Assembly: GCA_004292745.1 (NCBI GenBank)
Contig: RDXH01000100.1
Coordinates: forward strand, 1-44,324
From: Oscillatoriales cyanobacterium
GTDB taxonomy: Bacteria > Cyanobacteriota > Cyanobacteriia > Cyanobacteriales > Microcoleaceae
DNA: 44,324 nucleotides
Direction: 5' to 3'
Shown here: positions 18,508 through 27,058 of the stretch, piece by piece
Numbering within the stretch: position 1 is the stretch's first letter
How the letters are laid out: each line of letters opens with the position of its first letter
Made by a program: the position numbers and the translations under genes
Notes under the pieces: model-generated
Told to the model about the DNA's origin: nothing
The model's database searches: none
What the model saw: the letters and a program-made list of their open reading frames with translations, nothing else

Positions 18508-19377
18508 ATGGCAACAAATCTATCTGTTTCTAAAAGCAAAAATCCTGTAGATTTCATTCTGAATCAAGTTCAGAAAAATCGCAAAAAAATTATCCGTCCC
18601 CTAGTGGCGATCGCAGTTCTGCTGATAGTTTGGCAAATCCTCTGCCACGATGCCTCATCGTCGTTACCAGGCCCGATCAAAGCCGTCCAAGAAAGCTGGA
18701 ATTTGATTATCAATCCTTTCTTCGACAACGGTGGCACCGACAAAGGCTTATTTTGGCAACTTGCAGCCAGCTTGCAACGGGTGGCGATCGGCTTTACTTT
18801 AGCAGCAGTTCTCGGCATTGGTTTAGGAATCCTCATCGGCACAAACTCCCTAATGTTCGATGCCTTAGACCCGCTGTTTCAAGTATTCAGAACAATCCCG
18901 CCCCTGGCTTGGTTGCCGATCGCCCTGGCAGTATTTCAACAGTTCAATCCCTTTGAAGCACTGGGAATGAAAGCTAACGAAGTTTCAGCGCTTTTCGTGA
19001 TTTTAATTACAGCAATTTGGCCGATTTTAATTAACACTACAGTAGGCGTTCAACAAATCCCCCAAGACTACAGAAACGTCGCCCGCGTCTTGCGCCTGCC
19101 CAATCAAAAATACTTCTGGAAAATCTTGCTTCCGTCTTCAGTTCCTTACATCTTCACTGGCTTGAGAATCGGTATCGGTTTGTCTTGGCTGGCGATTGTA
19201 GCTGCGGAAATGTTGGTCGGCGGTGTTGGTATCGGGTTCTTCATTTGGGATGCTTACAACAGTTCTCGACTCAGCGCGGTGATTCTGGCTGTGCTTTATG
19301 TCGGAATTGTCGGTTTGATTCTAGACAGAATTGTCGGTTTCATCGCATCAAAAGTTGTTCCTGAAGAACAGAAATAG
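18508..19377 (+). CDS. nrtB: Nitrate ABC transporter permease
   Basis: 289 residues of an inner-membrane BPD-type permease. Hydrophobic segments include PLVAIAVLLIVWQIL, VAIGFTLAAVLGIGLGILIG, SALFVILITAIWPILI, GIGLSWLAIVAAEMLVGGVG and LSAVILAVLYVGIVGLI. The cytoplasmic coupling (EAA-like) loop is seen in YRNVARVLRLPNQKYFWKIL. It forms the membrane channel for nitrate, probably as a dimer, energised by NrtC and NrtD and fed by NrtA. Length and motifs match NrtB/CmpB. It is separated from nrtA by 182 bases and from nrtC by 266 bases, both containing tandem repeats; these gaps are wide for a tightly packed operon. Confidence 0.94.
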   Translation: MATNLSVSKSKNPVDFILNQVQKNRKKIIRPLVAIAVLLIVWQILCHDASSSLPGPIKAVQESWNLIINPFFDNGGTDKGLFWQLAASLQRVAIGFTLAAVLGIGLGILIGTNSLMFDALDPLFQVFRTIPPLAWLPIALAVFQQFNPFEALGMKANEVSALFVILITAIWPILINTTVGVQQIPQDYRNVARVLRLPNQKYFWKILLPSSVPYIFTGLRIGIGLSWLAIVAAEMLVGGVGIGFFIWDAYNSSRLSAVILAVLYVGIVGLILDRIVGFIASKVVPEEQK

Positions 19378-19388
19378 AATTTGGAAAT

Positions 19389-19465
19389 GGGGAATGGGGA
19401 ATGGGGAATGGGGAATGGGGAATGGGGAATCGGTAATCGGTAATCGGTAATCGGTAATCGGTAAT
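19389..19465 (+). repeat. Two adjoining heptamer repeats, GGGGAAT x6 and CGGTAAT x5
   Basis: GGGGAAT is repeated six times (19389-19430) and is followed without a gap by five copies of CGGTAAT (19431-19465). The two units share the frame GG-AAT, which suggests that one evolved from the other. They occupy the start of the nrtB-nrtC spacer. Confidence 0.92.
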
Positions 19466-19489
19466 AAAACTAACAAATTCGCAATGCCC

Positions 19490-19600
19490 TGTTTGGCCAA
19501 TGCCCAATTCGCAATTCCCAATGCCCAATGCCCTGTTTGGCCAATGCCCAATGCCCTGTTTGGCCAATGCCCTGTTTGGCCAATGCCCAATGCCCAATTA
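19490..19600 (+). repeat. Tandem repeats of TTTGGCCAATGCCC / AATGCCC type
   Basis: Units built from AATGCCC, CCCTGTTTGGCC and CAATTCGCAATTCCCAATG recur over ~110 bp, including four copies of TTTGGCCAATGCCC or close variants. Each contains the palindrome TTGGCCAA. Together with the heptamers before it, this fills most of the nrtB-nrtC gap. Confidence 0.85.
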
Positions 19601-19643
19601 AAATAATTAGCATCTGCCTAGTAAAAATTACCCTAAAAAAATC

Positions 19644-21692
19644 ATGTCAGTATTTGTTGAAGTAGACCACGTAGACCGCGTATTTAACTTACCCAATGGT
19701 GAGCAATATATTGCGCTCAAAAACATTGAACTCAAAATTAAAAAAGGAGAATTTATCTCCTTAATCGGACACTCCGGTTGCGGCAAATCGACACTGTTAA
19801 ATATCATCGCTGGACTGGATCAAGCAAGTCAGGGCGGGATTACTCTAGAAGGGCGCGAAGTCCGCGAGCCTGGCCCCGATCGCATGGTAGTGTTTCAAAA
19901 TTACTCCCTGCTACCTTGGCTGACAGTCCGCGAAAATATTGCTCTAGCCGTGGATGAAATCTATAGAGATATCTCTAAAGAAGACCGAGATTTAATTATC
20001 GAACACCACATCGCCTTAGTCGGACTGCGACACGCCGCCCACAAACGTCCAAGTGAAATTTCTGGGGGGATGAAACAACGAGTGGCGATCGGCCGCGCCC
20101 TCGCGATCCGCCCCAAACTGCTGTTGCTAGACGAACCCTTCGGCGCATTGGATGCTTTAACTCGTGGCGGTTTGCAAGACCAGTTGATGAAAATTTGTGA
20201 AGAAAGCAAAGTAACTGGGGTTATGGTAACGCACGACGTTGACGAGGCCTTGCTGCTGAGCGATCGCATCGTGATGCTAACCAACGGCCCGGAAGCGCAA
20301 ATCGGGCAAATCCTCGAAGTCAACATTCCCCGCCCCCGCAAGCGCATGGAAGTAGTCAACCACCCCAGTTACTACGCCCTGCGTGGCGAAATGGTTTACT
20401 TCCTCAACCAACAAAAACGAGTCAAACAGCGTCGCGCAGCCCAACAAAAATCAGCACAACAAGCCCCAGCGATAGTTGTGTCCCGCAACGGCTTGGAAAA
20501 AGTCAACCTCGATATCGGCTTTATTCCCCTCACCGACTGCGCCCCCTTAGTAGTAGCCAAAGAAAAAGGATTCTTCAAAGCCCACGGTTTGGAAGAAGTC
20601 ACCCTCGTGCGGGAACCTAGCTGGAAAGAAATCGCTAAAGGAGTCGCCCAAGGACGGCTGGACGCGGCCCAAATGGTGGCAGGAATGCCGATCTCCATGC
20701 TGCTAGGCTTAGAGGGCGAAGTGCCAGTCCCAGTCTGTAGCGCCTTAACCTTGTCCCGCAACGGCAATGCCATAGTCCTAGGCAAAAACCTTTACAATCA
20801 AGGCATTCGGACCTTGGAAGATTTGAAAGCCGCGATCGACAGTACCCCCGATAAAGCTCACACCTTGGGCATGGTATATTCGGCCTCGATGCACAATTTG
20901 CTGTTCCGTTACTGGCTGGCGGCTGGTGGGATTGACCCTGACCTTGATGTCGGCTTAACCGTGATTCCGCCCCCACAGATGGTAGCCAATTTAAAAGCAG
21001 GCAACATCGACGGTTATTGTTCAGGAGACCCCTGGAATTCCCGTGCAGTCAACGACGGTATAGGTTTTGTGATCGCCCGTTCCTTGGACATTATGCCTGG
21101 ACACATCGAAAAAGTCCTGGGTGTTCGCGAAGATTGGGCTCAGAAATATCCCAAAACTCACGTCGCCCTAGTCAAAGCCCTTTTGGAAGCCTGCGACTAC
21201 TGCGACGATCGCCGCAACCGCCAAGAAATTTTAGAATTGATTTGCCGAGAAGAATATATCGGTGCTGACCCCAAAGATGTGCGTCCGGGCTTCCTAGACC
21301 CTTACAATAACGGTACGACGACCAAACCGGAAATGGTTTACAACTTCAATCAGTTCTACGTTGACAAAACCAATTTTCCCGATCGCATGGAAATGCTCTG
21401 GGTGACGGCGCAAATGGCCAGGTGGGGCATGATTCCATTCCCGAAAAACTGGGTGGAAGTAGTCGATCGAGTTTTGCGCCCGGATGTGTTTGGTCAAGCA
21501 GTCAGAGAATTAGGTTTGCCAGATGTCGGTCGCGATCGTCGTAGCATTGAACTATTTGATGGTAGTGTCTTTAATCTAGACGACCCGATCGAGTATCTAG
21601 AAAACGTCAAAATCAAGCGTAACGTCCGCATTGAAGAAATCTTAATTGAACCCGTAGGCAGTCAGTGTTCAATCAAACTGCCTGCCGCATAA
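19644..21692 (+). CDS. nrtC: Nitrate ABC transporter ATPase with NrtA-like regulatory domain
   Basis: 682 residues. The N-terminal ~260 residues are an ABC ATPase: Walker A GHSGCGKST (42-50), signature SGGMKQRVAIGRA, Walker B LLLLDEPFGALD and switch histidine VMVTHDVDEA. After a basic linker (KRVKQRRAAQQKSAQQ) the C-terminal ~380 residues resemble NrtA (IGFIPLTDCAPLVVAKEKGFF, FRYWLAAGGIDPDLDVG, PPPQMVANLKAGNIDGYC). This two-domain form is the standard NrtC/CmpC architecture. In Synechococcus the C-terminal domain is known to mediate ammonium-promoted inhibition of uptake. It faces the cytoplasm, so it probably senses internal ligand. Confidence 0.95.
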   Translation: MSVFVEVDHVDRVFNLPNGEQYIALKNIELKIKKGEFISLIGHSGCGKSTLLNIIAGLDQASQGGITLEGREVREPGPDRMVVFQNYSLLPWLTVRENIALAVDEIYRDISKEDRDLIIEHHIALVGLRHAAHKRPSEISGGMKQRVAIGRALAIRPKLLLLDEPFGALDALTRGGLQDQLMKICEESKVTGVMVTHDVDEALLLSDRIVMLTNGPEAQIGQILEVNIPRPRKRMEVVNHPSYYALRGEMVYFLNQQKRVKQRRAAQQKSAQQAPAIVVSRNGLEKVNLDIGFIPLTDCAPLVVAKEKGFFKAHGLEEVTLVREPSWKEIAKGVAQGRLDAAQMVAGMPISMLLGLEGEVPVPVCSALTLSRNGNAIVLGKNLYNQGIRTLEDLKAAIDSTPDKAHTLGMVYSASMHNLLFRYWLAAGGIDPDLDVGLTVIPPPQMVANLKAGNIDGYCSGDPWNSRAVNDGIGFVIARSLDIMPGHIEKVLGVREDWAQKYPKTHVALVKALLEACDYCDDRRNRQEILELICREEYIGADPKDVRPGFLDPYNNGTTTKPEMVYNFNQFYVDKTNFPDRMEMLWVTAQMARWGMIPFPKNWVEVVDRVLRPDVFGQAVRELGLPDVGRDRRSIELFDGSVFNLDDPIEYLENVKIKRNVRIEEILIEPVGSQCSIKLPAA

Positions 21693-21699
21693 TCAGGAA

Positions 21700-21797
21700 G
21701 TCAGTAGTCAGTAGTCAGTAGTCAGTAGTCAGTAGTCAGTAGTCAGTAGTCAGTAGTCAGTAGTCAGTAGTCAGTAGTCAGTAGTCAGTAGTCAGTA
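21700..21797 (+). repeat. Heptanucleotide tandem repeat, GTCAGTA x14
   Basis: Fourteen perfect copies of GTCAGTA (98 bp) begin 7 bases after the nrtC stop and fill nearly all of the 131-base gap to nrtD. No promoter is visible. The array would be transcribed as part of the operon mRNA. Confidence 0.95.
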
Positions 21798-21823
21798 CGT
21801 GCACTATTTTCATCCCATTTCTT

Positions 21824-23581
21824 ATGCCTAATCCAGAAAACCCTAGCCCCAATTCTGAAAATATGCAAACTTTCAAAAATGAAAAAACAACTAAAGCGAG
21901 CAACGGTCAAACCTCGACAGCATTTTTGTCCATTAAAGACGTATCAAAAGTCTACCAAACTCCCACAGGCCCAGCCGTAATTCTTGACGGTGTAGACCTC
22001 CAGATTAATGAAGGCGAATTTATTTGCTTGATCGGTCACTCCGGCTGCGGCAAATCTACTTTACTCAACATGATCGCCGGATTCAACGGGCCCACAGAAG
22101 GAGAAATTGCACTCGAAGGTGCGCGGATTACTGAACCTGGACCCGATCGCATGGTAGTGTTTCAAAACTACTCCCTGCTACCTTGGCTGACTGCTACTGA
22201 AAACATCCACCTTGGCGTTGAAACTGTTTACGCCGAAAAGTCCCCAGAGGAACACAATGCGATCGTTCAGCAACACCTAGAATTGGTGGGACTTACCGAA
22301 GCTTGCAACAAAAGACCAGGCCAGTTGTCCGGGGGGATGAAACAAAGAGTTGCGATCGCCCGCGCCCTAGCAACTCGCCCCAAACTGTTGATTTTAGACG
22401 AACCCTTCGGAGCTCTAGACCCAATTACGCGGGAAGAGTTGCAGGAAGAATTGCTCAAAATTTGGCGGGAGTACAAAATTACCGTCATCATGATTACCCA
22501 CGATATCGATGAGGCTTTGTTTTTATCCGATCGCATCGTGATGATGACCAACGGCCCAGCCGCTAAAATCGGCGAAGATATGCACATTCCCTTCAGCCGT
22601 CCCCGCAACCGCACGCGGATCATGGAAGATCCAAAATATTACGAACTGCGGAACTTTGCTTTAGAGTTCTTGTTCTCCCGCTACGCCCACACAGAAGGCG
22701 AAGAAGAAACCGAAACCGCCCTCCCACCCTTGCCAGAATCAGCCTTCAGACCCGCCGCTGTTCCGCAGGAAAAGCCCAGAACCAACTTCGCGCCAGCAGA
22801 ATTTGTCCCTCACGCTTCGGAACCCTCAGAAGCATCACGAATCAAAGGCGCTGTACTAGGAGTATCTTGGTTATTCGCGATGAGTATTTTAGCTGCTGTC
22901 AATATGTCTCATGTTAGTAGTCAGCAAAAACAAAAATTAGCAGAATCAGCACCGAGTGCGCCGGCGGCTGCGGTAATTAGTTCTCCTCCCACTCCGGCTG
23001 CACCGATTGCTGCTGCGACTACTGCGCCGATTCCTGCTGCGACTACTGCACCGATTGCTGCTGCGACTACTGCGCCGATTCCTGCTGCGACTACTGCGCC
23101 GAGTCCTGCTGCGACTACTGCACCGAGTCCTGCTGCGACTACTGCACCGAGTCCTGCTGCGACTACTGCACCGAGTCCTGCCGCGACCACTGCACCGAGT
23201 GCTGCCGCGACCACTGCACCCACGGCTGCTAAGACTACTGCACCGAGTGCTTCTGCGACCAAGAGCCCTAGCTCACAGATTGCGGACAAAGCGCAACTCG
23301 ATGCGATCGGACAGCAGTTATATGCACAAATTGACCAAAATTGGAGCACAACTCCCACCTTTACTGAAAGTTTGACTTATCGAGTCAAAGTGAAGCAAAA
23401 CGGGGAAATAGTGCAGTTCGAGCCTACCAATAAAGCAGCTAAAGATTTCGTCCAAGAAACACCTCTGCCCGTTTTGCAAATTCCGGGCGGTGCCCCAGCA
23501 GGTGCTGAAAAAACTGCTGAATTTCAAGTAACTTTTAGCCCCAGCAATGGTGGCAAATTAGAAGTTAAAACTGGCAAATAG
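21824..23581 (+). CDS. nrtD: Nitrate ABC transporter ATPase with novel membrane-anchored C-terminal extension
   Basis: 585 residues in one uninterrupted frame, about twice the usual NrtD length (~275). Residues ~35-290 are a complete ABC ATPase: Walker A GHSGCGKST (71-79), signature SGGMKQRVAIARA, Walker B LLILDEPFGALD and VIMITHDIDEA. A charged linker follows (EGEEETETALPPLPESAF). Next come a predicted transmembrane helix (about 342-362, VLGVSWLFAMSILAAVNM), a long octapeptide linker of ATTAPSPA type (~365-475), and a folded-looking domain (~487-585) with LYAQIDQNWSTTPTFTESL, YRVKVKQNGEIVQFEPTN and FVQETPLPVL. I read that last part as TonB/TolA C-terminal-like. The topology would put the ATPase inside and the C-terminal domain in the periplasm. 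The function of the extension is unknown. Confidence 0.93.
   Translation: MPNPENPSPNSENMQTFKNEKTTKASNGQTSTAFLSIKDVSKVYQTPTGPAVILDGVDLQINEGEFICLIGHSGCGKSTLLNMIAGFNGPTEGEIALEGARITEPGPDRMVVFQNYSLLPWLTATENIHLGVETVYAEKSPEEHNAIVQQHLELVGLTEACNKRPGQLSGGMKQRVAIARALATRPKLLILDEPFGALDPITREELQEELLKIWREYKITVIMITHDIDEALFLSDRIVMMTNGPAAKIGEDMHIPFSRPRNRTRIMEDPKYYELRNFALEFLFSRYAHTEGEEETETALPPLPESAFRPAAVPQEKPRTNFAPAEFVPHASEPSEASRIKGAVLGVSWLFAMSILAAVNMSHVSSQQKQKLAESAPSAPAAAVISSPPTPAAPIAAATTAPIPAATTAPIAAATTAPIPAATTAPSPAATTAPSPAATTAPSPAATTAPSPAATTAPSAAATTAPTAAKTTAPSASATKSPSSQIADKAQLDAIGQQLYAQIDQNWSTTPTFTESLTYRVKVKQNGEIVQFEPTNKAAKDFVQETPLPVLQIPGGAPAGAEKTAEFQVTFSPSNGGKLEVKTGK
23014..23253 (+). repeat. 24-bp in-frame coding repeat in nrtD (octapeptide linker)
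   Basis: About ten copies of a 24-bp unit of the type ACTGCACCGAGTCCTGCTGC plus GACT encode ATTAPSPA and variants (ATTAPIPA, ATTAPIAA, ATTAPTAA). Because 24 is a multiple of 3, changes in copy number keep the frame and only alter linker length. The central copies are identical or nearly so, suggesting recent expansion. Confidence 0.9.
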
Positions 23582-23588
23582 CTAATTG

Positions 23589-23631
23589 GTACGATCGACC
23601 GGGTTTTTTGCCACAATTCCGTCGATCGTAC
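23589..23631 (+). terminator. Inverted repeat after nrtD, possible terminator or attenuator
   Basis: GTACGATCGAC (23589-23599) pairs perfectly with GTCGATCGTAC (23621-23631) around a 21-nt loop that contains TTTTTT. It begins 8 bases after the nrtD stop and is followed by CTATCTCT rather than a T-run. It may end or attenuate the nrt transcript before narB. The rest of the 305-base spacer is AT-rich and shows no GTA-N8-TAC box. Confidence 0.5.
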
Positions 23632-23886
23632 TCTATCTCTGGTAGTGGCTGATTGCTAGTAATATCGAATTATAGGGTGCGTCAGGTAAGTTTTTTGAAT
23701 AATTTTTATGGGTATGAAACTGATGCACCTTACCAAGGGTGACAATTGCGTCCAGGAATGACCAAGTATTCCTGCTAAAAAAATGTAATTTTTGATACGC
23801 AATTTGCAGTAATCCTTGCTTGCTACTATAATTAGCTGTTATCAATTACCTATTAGCTTAAAAAACAAGCATCTATAAATTAGCAG

Positions 23887-26058
23887 ATGGAAACTATCAA
23901 AACTCTTTGCCCTTACTGCGGTGTAGGTTGTGGTCTAGAAGTTCTTCCGGACAAAAACCAAGGTTGGAAAGTCCGGGGCGATCGCAACCACCCATCCAGT
24001 CAGGGGATGGTTTGTGTCAAGGGAGCAACGGTAGCAGAGTCAATTCGCACCGAGCGACTACTTTATCCGATGATGCGGGATACTCTCGATGGACCGTTCC
24101 GCCGCGCTAGCTGGGACGAAGCACTAGATGCCATTGCCGATCGGATTCAAGCAATTCGCTGCACTACCGGTCCCGATGGTATTTGCGTTTATGGTTCCGG
24201 TCAATTCATCACAGAAGATTATTATGTCGCCCAGAAATTGGTTAAAGGTTGTCTGGGAACTAATAATTTTGATGCCAATTCTCGTCTGTGTATGTCTTCA
24301 GCAGTTTCGGGATACGTGCAAAGTTTTGGTGCTGACGGACCGCCTTGCTGTTACGACGATTTAGAATTAACAGATTGCGCTTTTATTATTGGTAGCAATA
24401 CCGCAGAATGCCATCCAATAGTTTTCAATCGTTTAGCAAAATACCATAAAAAAAATCCCCATGTCAAGATGATTGTGGTAGATCCGAGGCGGACTCCGAC
24501 GGCGGAAGCAGCGGATTTGCACTTGGCAATCAAACCAGGTACTGATATAGACTTGCTCAATGGAATTGCATACTTACTTTTGCAAAGCGAAAGCATAGAC
24601 CCAAAATTTATTCAAGAATCCACAGTTCATTTTGAGGAGTTTGTGCAAGTTGTCAACAGCTATACGCCGGAATTCGTAGCCTCGCGCTGTGGCATTTCTG
24701 TGGGAGAGTTGGAAACTGCGGCTAAGTATTGGCAACAGTCCCAGCGGGTGTTGTCTCTGTGGTCCATGGGCATTAACCAGTCCTCTGAAGGTACGGCAAA
24801 GGTGCGATCGCTAATTAATTTGCACTTGATGACCGGTCAAATCGGCAAACCGGGATGCGGCCCGTTTTCCCTCACAGGTCAGCCAAACGCCATGGGAGGG
24901 CGGGAAGCAGGGGGACTTTCTAACTTATTACCGGGATATCGAACTGTCAAAAATGCCCAACACAGAACCCAAGTAGAGCAATTTTGGGGTCTGAAACCCG
25001 GAAGTATTTCGCCCACTCCAGGCCGCACTGCTTGGGATATGATTTTGGGTTTGGAAACCGGCGAAGTAGAGATGTTGTGGATTGCAGCTACCAATCCGGT
25101 AGTGAGTATGCCGGATTTGGAACGCACAAAAGCGGCTTTGTGGCGATCGCCCTTTACAGTTTATCAAGAAGCTTACTATCCCACCGAAACCTCCGCCTAC
25201 GCTCACATCCTCTTGCCGGCAACTCAGTGGAGTGAAAAAACGGGAGTGATGACGAATTCTGAACGTCGCGTTAGTCTTTGTATCGGTTTCGACACTCCTT
25301 TAGGGGAAGCCCGCGACGACTGGAGTATTTTCGCTGAGGTGGGACGCAGGTTGGGTTTTTCCGAACAGTTTGCTTTCAATAACAGTGGTGATGTTTACCA
25401 AGAGTTCGTACAGTTGACGCGGGGCCAGCCTTGCGATGTCACAGGCCTCAGTCACGAATACTTGCGCCAAGAAGGCCCTCAGCAGTGGCCTTGTCGGGAA
25501 AATGAACCCAAGCATTCAGCTAAAGAAGCTAAGCGGCTTTACACTGATGCACGTTTCCCAACTCCCGACGAGCGGGCGAGATTTTCAGCTTATCATTCCC
25601 GTGGACTGGCTGAACCTCCAGACCCCAATTATCCTTTTGTGTTGACAACGGGCAGAGTTTATGGACACTGGCACACGATGACTCGCACTGGTAGAACCGA
25701 CAAAATTAATCAATTGCACCCGGAACCGTTTTTGGAAATTCATCCCCGCGATGCTGCTAATTTAAAGATTAAGGAAGGGGATTTGTTGGAAGTTCGATCG
25801 CGCCGTGGTAAAGGAGTGTTTCCCGCAAAAGTTACTAAGGCGATCGTCCCTGGTACTCTATTTGTACCAATGCACTGGGGTTCTCTGTGGGCCGAAGGCG
25901 CCGAAGCCAACGCCATGACTCATGCTGAAAGTTGTCCTGATTCTAAACAACCAGAGTTAAAAGCTTGTGCAGTCCAGTTGGTGAAGGTTGGGGCGGAAAT
26001 TGAAGCGGAAGTAGGCGAGTTTAATTGGGCCGAATCTCCCATCCCAGTCAGTTCTTGA
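23887..26058 (+). CDS. narB: Ferredoxin-dependent assimilatory nitrate reductase
   Basis: 723 residues. Reduces nitrate to nitrite in the cytoplasm with electrons from reduced ferredoxin, using one [4Fe-4S] cluster and bis-MGD molybdenum cofactor. The cluster cysteines are C8, C11, C15 and C43 ([10 protein letters not shown] ... GMVCVKG). The likely molybdenum ligand is C135 in [13 protein letters not shown]. Cofactor-binding signatures include [41 protein letters not shown] and [19 protein letters not shown] near the C-terminus. Length matches cyanobacterial NarB. A 305-base gap with a hairpin separates it from nrtD, so it may be partly independent of the nirA promoter. moeA nearby supplies a cofactor step. 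Confidence 0.96.
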   Translation: METIKTLCPYCGVGCGLEVLPDKNQGWKVRGDRNHPSSQGMVCVKGATVAESIRTERLLYPMMRDTLDGPFRRASWDEALDAIADRIQAIRCTTGPDGICVYGSGQFITEDYYVAQKLVKGCLGTNNFDANSRLCMSSAVSGYVQSFGADGPPCCYDDLELTDCAFIIGSNTAECHPIVFNRLAKYHKKNPHVKMIVVDPRRTPTAEAADLHLAIKPGTDIDLLNGIAYLLLQSESIDPKFIQESTVHFEEFVQVVNSYTPEFVASRCGISVGELETAAKYWQQSQRVLSLWSMGINQSSEGTAKVRSLINLHLMTGQIGKPGCGPFSLTGQPNAMGGREAGGLSNLLPGYRTVKNAQHRTQVEQFWGLKPGSISPTPGRTAWDMILGLETGEVEMLWIAATNPVVSMPDLERTKAALWRSPFTVYQEAYYPTETSAYAHILLPATQWSEKTGVMTNSERRVSLCIGFDTPLGEARDDWSIFAEVGRRLGFSEQFAFNNSGDVYQEFVQLTRGQPCDVTGLSHEYLRQEGPQQWPCRENEPKHSAKEAKRLYTDARFPTPDERARFSAYHSRGLAEPPDPNYPFVLTTGRVYGHWHTMTRTGRTDKINQLHPEPFLEIHPRDAANLKIKEGDLLEVRSRRGKGVFPAKVTKAIVPGTLFVPMHWGSLWAEGAEANAMTHAESCPDSKQPELKACAVQLVKVGAEIEAEVGEFNWAESPIPVSS

Positions 26059-26113
26059 GTAGGGAGTTAATTTTTTGAGTTCAATTTTTTCGGCCTTACT
26101 GGTGGGTTGTTCC

Positions 26114-26160
26114 AGGGGAAAACTGGGTTTTTTAACCCAAATACTCCCCTCAAACCTTTA
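26114..26160 (+). terminator. Hairpin region downstream of narB
   Basis: TGGGTTTTTTAACCCA (26124-26139) is a near-perfect hairpin with a T-rich loop, nested within AGGGG (26114-26118) and CCCCT (26156-26160). It lies ~55 bases past the narB stop and could end the operon transcript. The remaining bases up to 26360 are AT-rich with nothing recognisable. Confidence 0.5.
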
Positions 26161-26364
26161 AGTCCGATCGAAGCAACCAGGTTTTAGATCGGCCTGATTC
26201 TAATTTATATCAACAAAAATTTGCTGTTTAAACCCACAACTTTGAGTCAGAAACCCTATTTATTCATAGCTTTTGCCTCAGTTCTGTTTGCTTTTTTATT
26301 GGTTGTGTTTGATTGATTTTTCCGGTTTTTTGGTTTTGCCTTTCGATCGACTATCACCAAATAA

Positions 26365-26393
26365 TTGCAGTATGGAGCGATAGGTGCTATGCT
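26365..26393 (+). promoter_or_regulatory. Candidate sigma70-type promoter for the RNA-binding protein gene
   Basis: TTGCAG (26365-26370) and TATGCT (26388-26393) are separated by exactly 17 bases and resemble -35 and -10 elements. Transcription starting near 26400 would give an ~88-nt leader before the ATG at 26488. Leaders of cyanobacterial rbp genes take part in cold induction; whether this one does is inference. Confidence 0.55.
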
Positions 26394-26487
26394 CTATTCA
26401 TAAGGCTTATTTTCGGCAGTATAGTTCGTTCGATCGGCGTTCCTCCGGATTTAATTCTCTACACCCTCTAATTCTGGAGAATGTTTA

Positions 26488-26799
26488 ATGTCAATTTATG
26501 TCGGCAATTTATCCTACGAAGTTACGCAGGATCACCTCAACCAAACTTTTGGAGAATATGGCACTGTTAAGCGCGTTCAGCTACCTGCCGATCGGGAAAC
26601 AGGTCGGATGCGCGGCTTTGCTTTCGTAGAAATGTCCACAGAAGCCGAAGAAACAGCAGCTATTGAAGCCCTTGACGGTGCTGAATGGATGGGTCGTGAC
26701 CTTAAGGTCAACAAGGCAAAACCCCGCGAAGAACGTGGTGGTTCTAATGCCGGTGGTAACTGGGGCGGCGGCAACAATCGCTCTTCTCGTCGCTACTAA
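26488..26799 (+). CDS. Glycine-rich RRM RNA-binding protein
   Basis: 103 residues: a single RNA recognition motif with RNP2 IYVGNL (3-8) and RNP1 RGFAFVEM (42-49), followed by a short Gly/Asn-rich tail (GGSNAGGNWGGGNN, ~84-97) ending in RSSRRY. This is the cyanobacterial Rbp type, cytoplasmic single-stranded RNA binding proteins often induced by cold; some bind photosystem mRNAs near thylakoids. A GGAG Shine-Dalgarno sits 9 bases before the ATG. The gene has its own candidate promoter and a terminator, so it is monocistronic and independent of narB. Confidence 0.95.
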   Translation: MSIYVGNLSYEVTQDHLNQTFGEYGTVKRVQLPADRETGRMRGFAFVEMSTEAEETAAIEALDGAEWMGRDLKVNKAKPREERGGSNAGGNWGGGNNRSSRRY

Positions 26800-26806
26800 A
26801 GCATCC

Positions 26807-26824
26807 AAGCTAAATTTTTAGCTT
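26807..26824. repeat. Perfect 8-bp inverted repeat after the RRM gene
   Basis: AAGCTAAA and TTTAGCTT pair perfectly around TT, eight bases past the stop of the RRM gene. It may stabilise the mRNA 3' end or assist termination; no T-run follows it. Confidence 0.4.
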
Positions 26825-26917
26825 CCTTGCTTGTCCCTAGGCTGGCCGCTAGTTAAGAGTCAATAATCCTTCTCTATTGACGAGAAAGAACTCTCTGTGC
26901 GATCGCGCCCAGTCTTC

Positions 26918-26961
26918 AAATCCTCAAAATATTGTCGTTTAGCAATAGTTTGAGGATTTTT
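26918..26961 (+). terminator. Rho-independent-type terminator of the RRM gene
   Basis: AAATCCTCAAA (26918-26928) pairs perfectly with TTTGAGGATTT (26949-26959), and the descending arm runs into TTTTTC. The 20-nt loop is long, but stem plus T-run is terminator-like and it lies ~120 bases downstream of the RRM gene. Confidence 0.65.
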
Positions 26962-27058
26962 CATGGCAAAAAATAACCAAGCAAGCCCAGACACAGGGGA
27001 TTGCCAAGAACAGCAGACAATGACATCATTAATAATAAATCATGATTAAGTCACGGGT

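Noticed and set aside
19340-19597. Minus-strand frames encoding GIGHWPNRALA repeats after nrtB
   Set aside because: They arise from the tandem repeats in the nrtB-nrtC spacer and have no support as genes.
16997-21692. Bicarbonate transporter (cmpABCD) instead of nitrate transporter
   Set aside because: The proteins are related, but the genes lie between nirA and narB downstream of an NtcA box, which fits nrtABCD.
22921-23375. Open frames on both strands over the nrtD repeat (Leu/Arg-rich or Val/Gly/Ala-rich)
   Set aside because: They are shadows of the 24-bp coding repeat in nrtD and show no independent start signal or domain.
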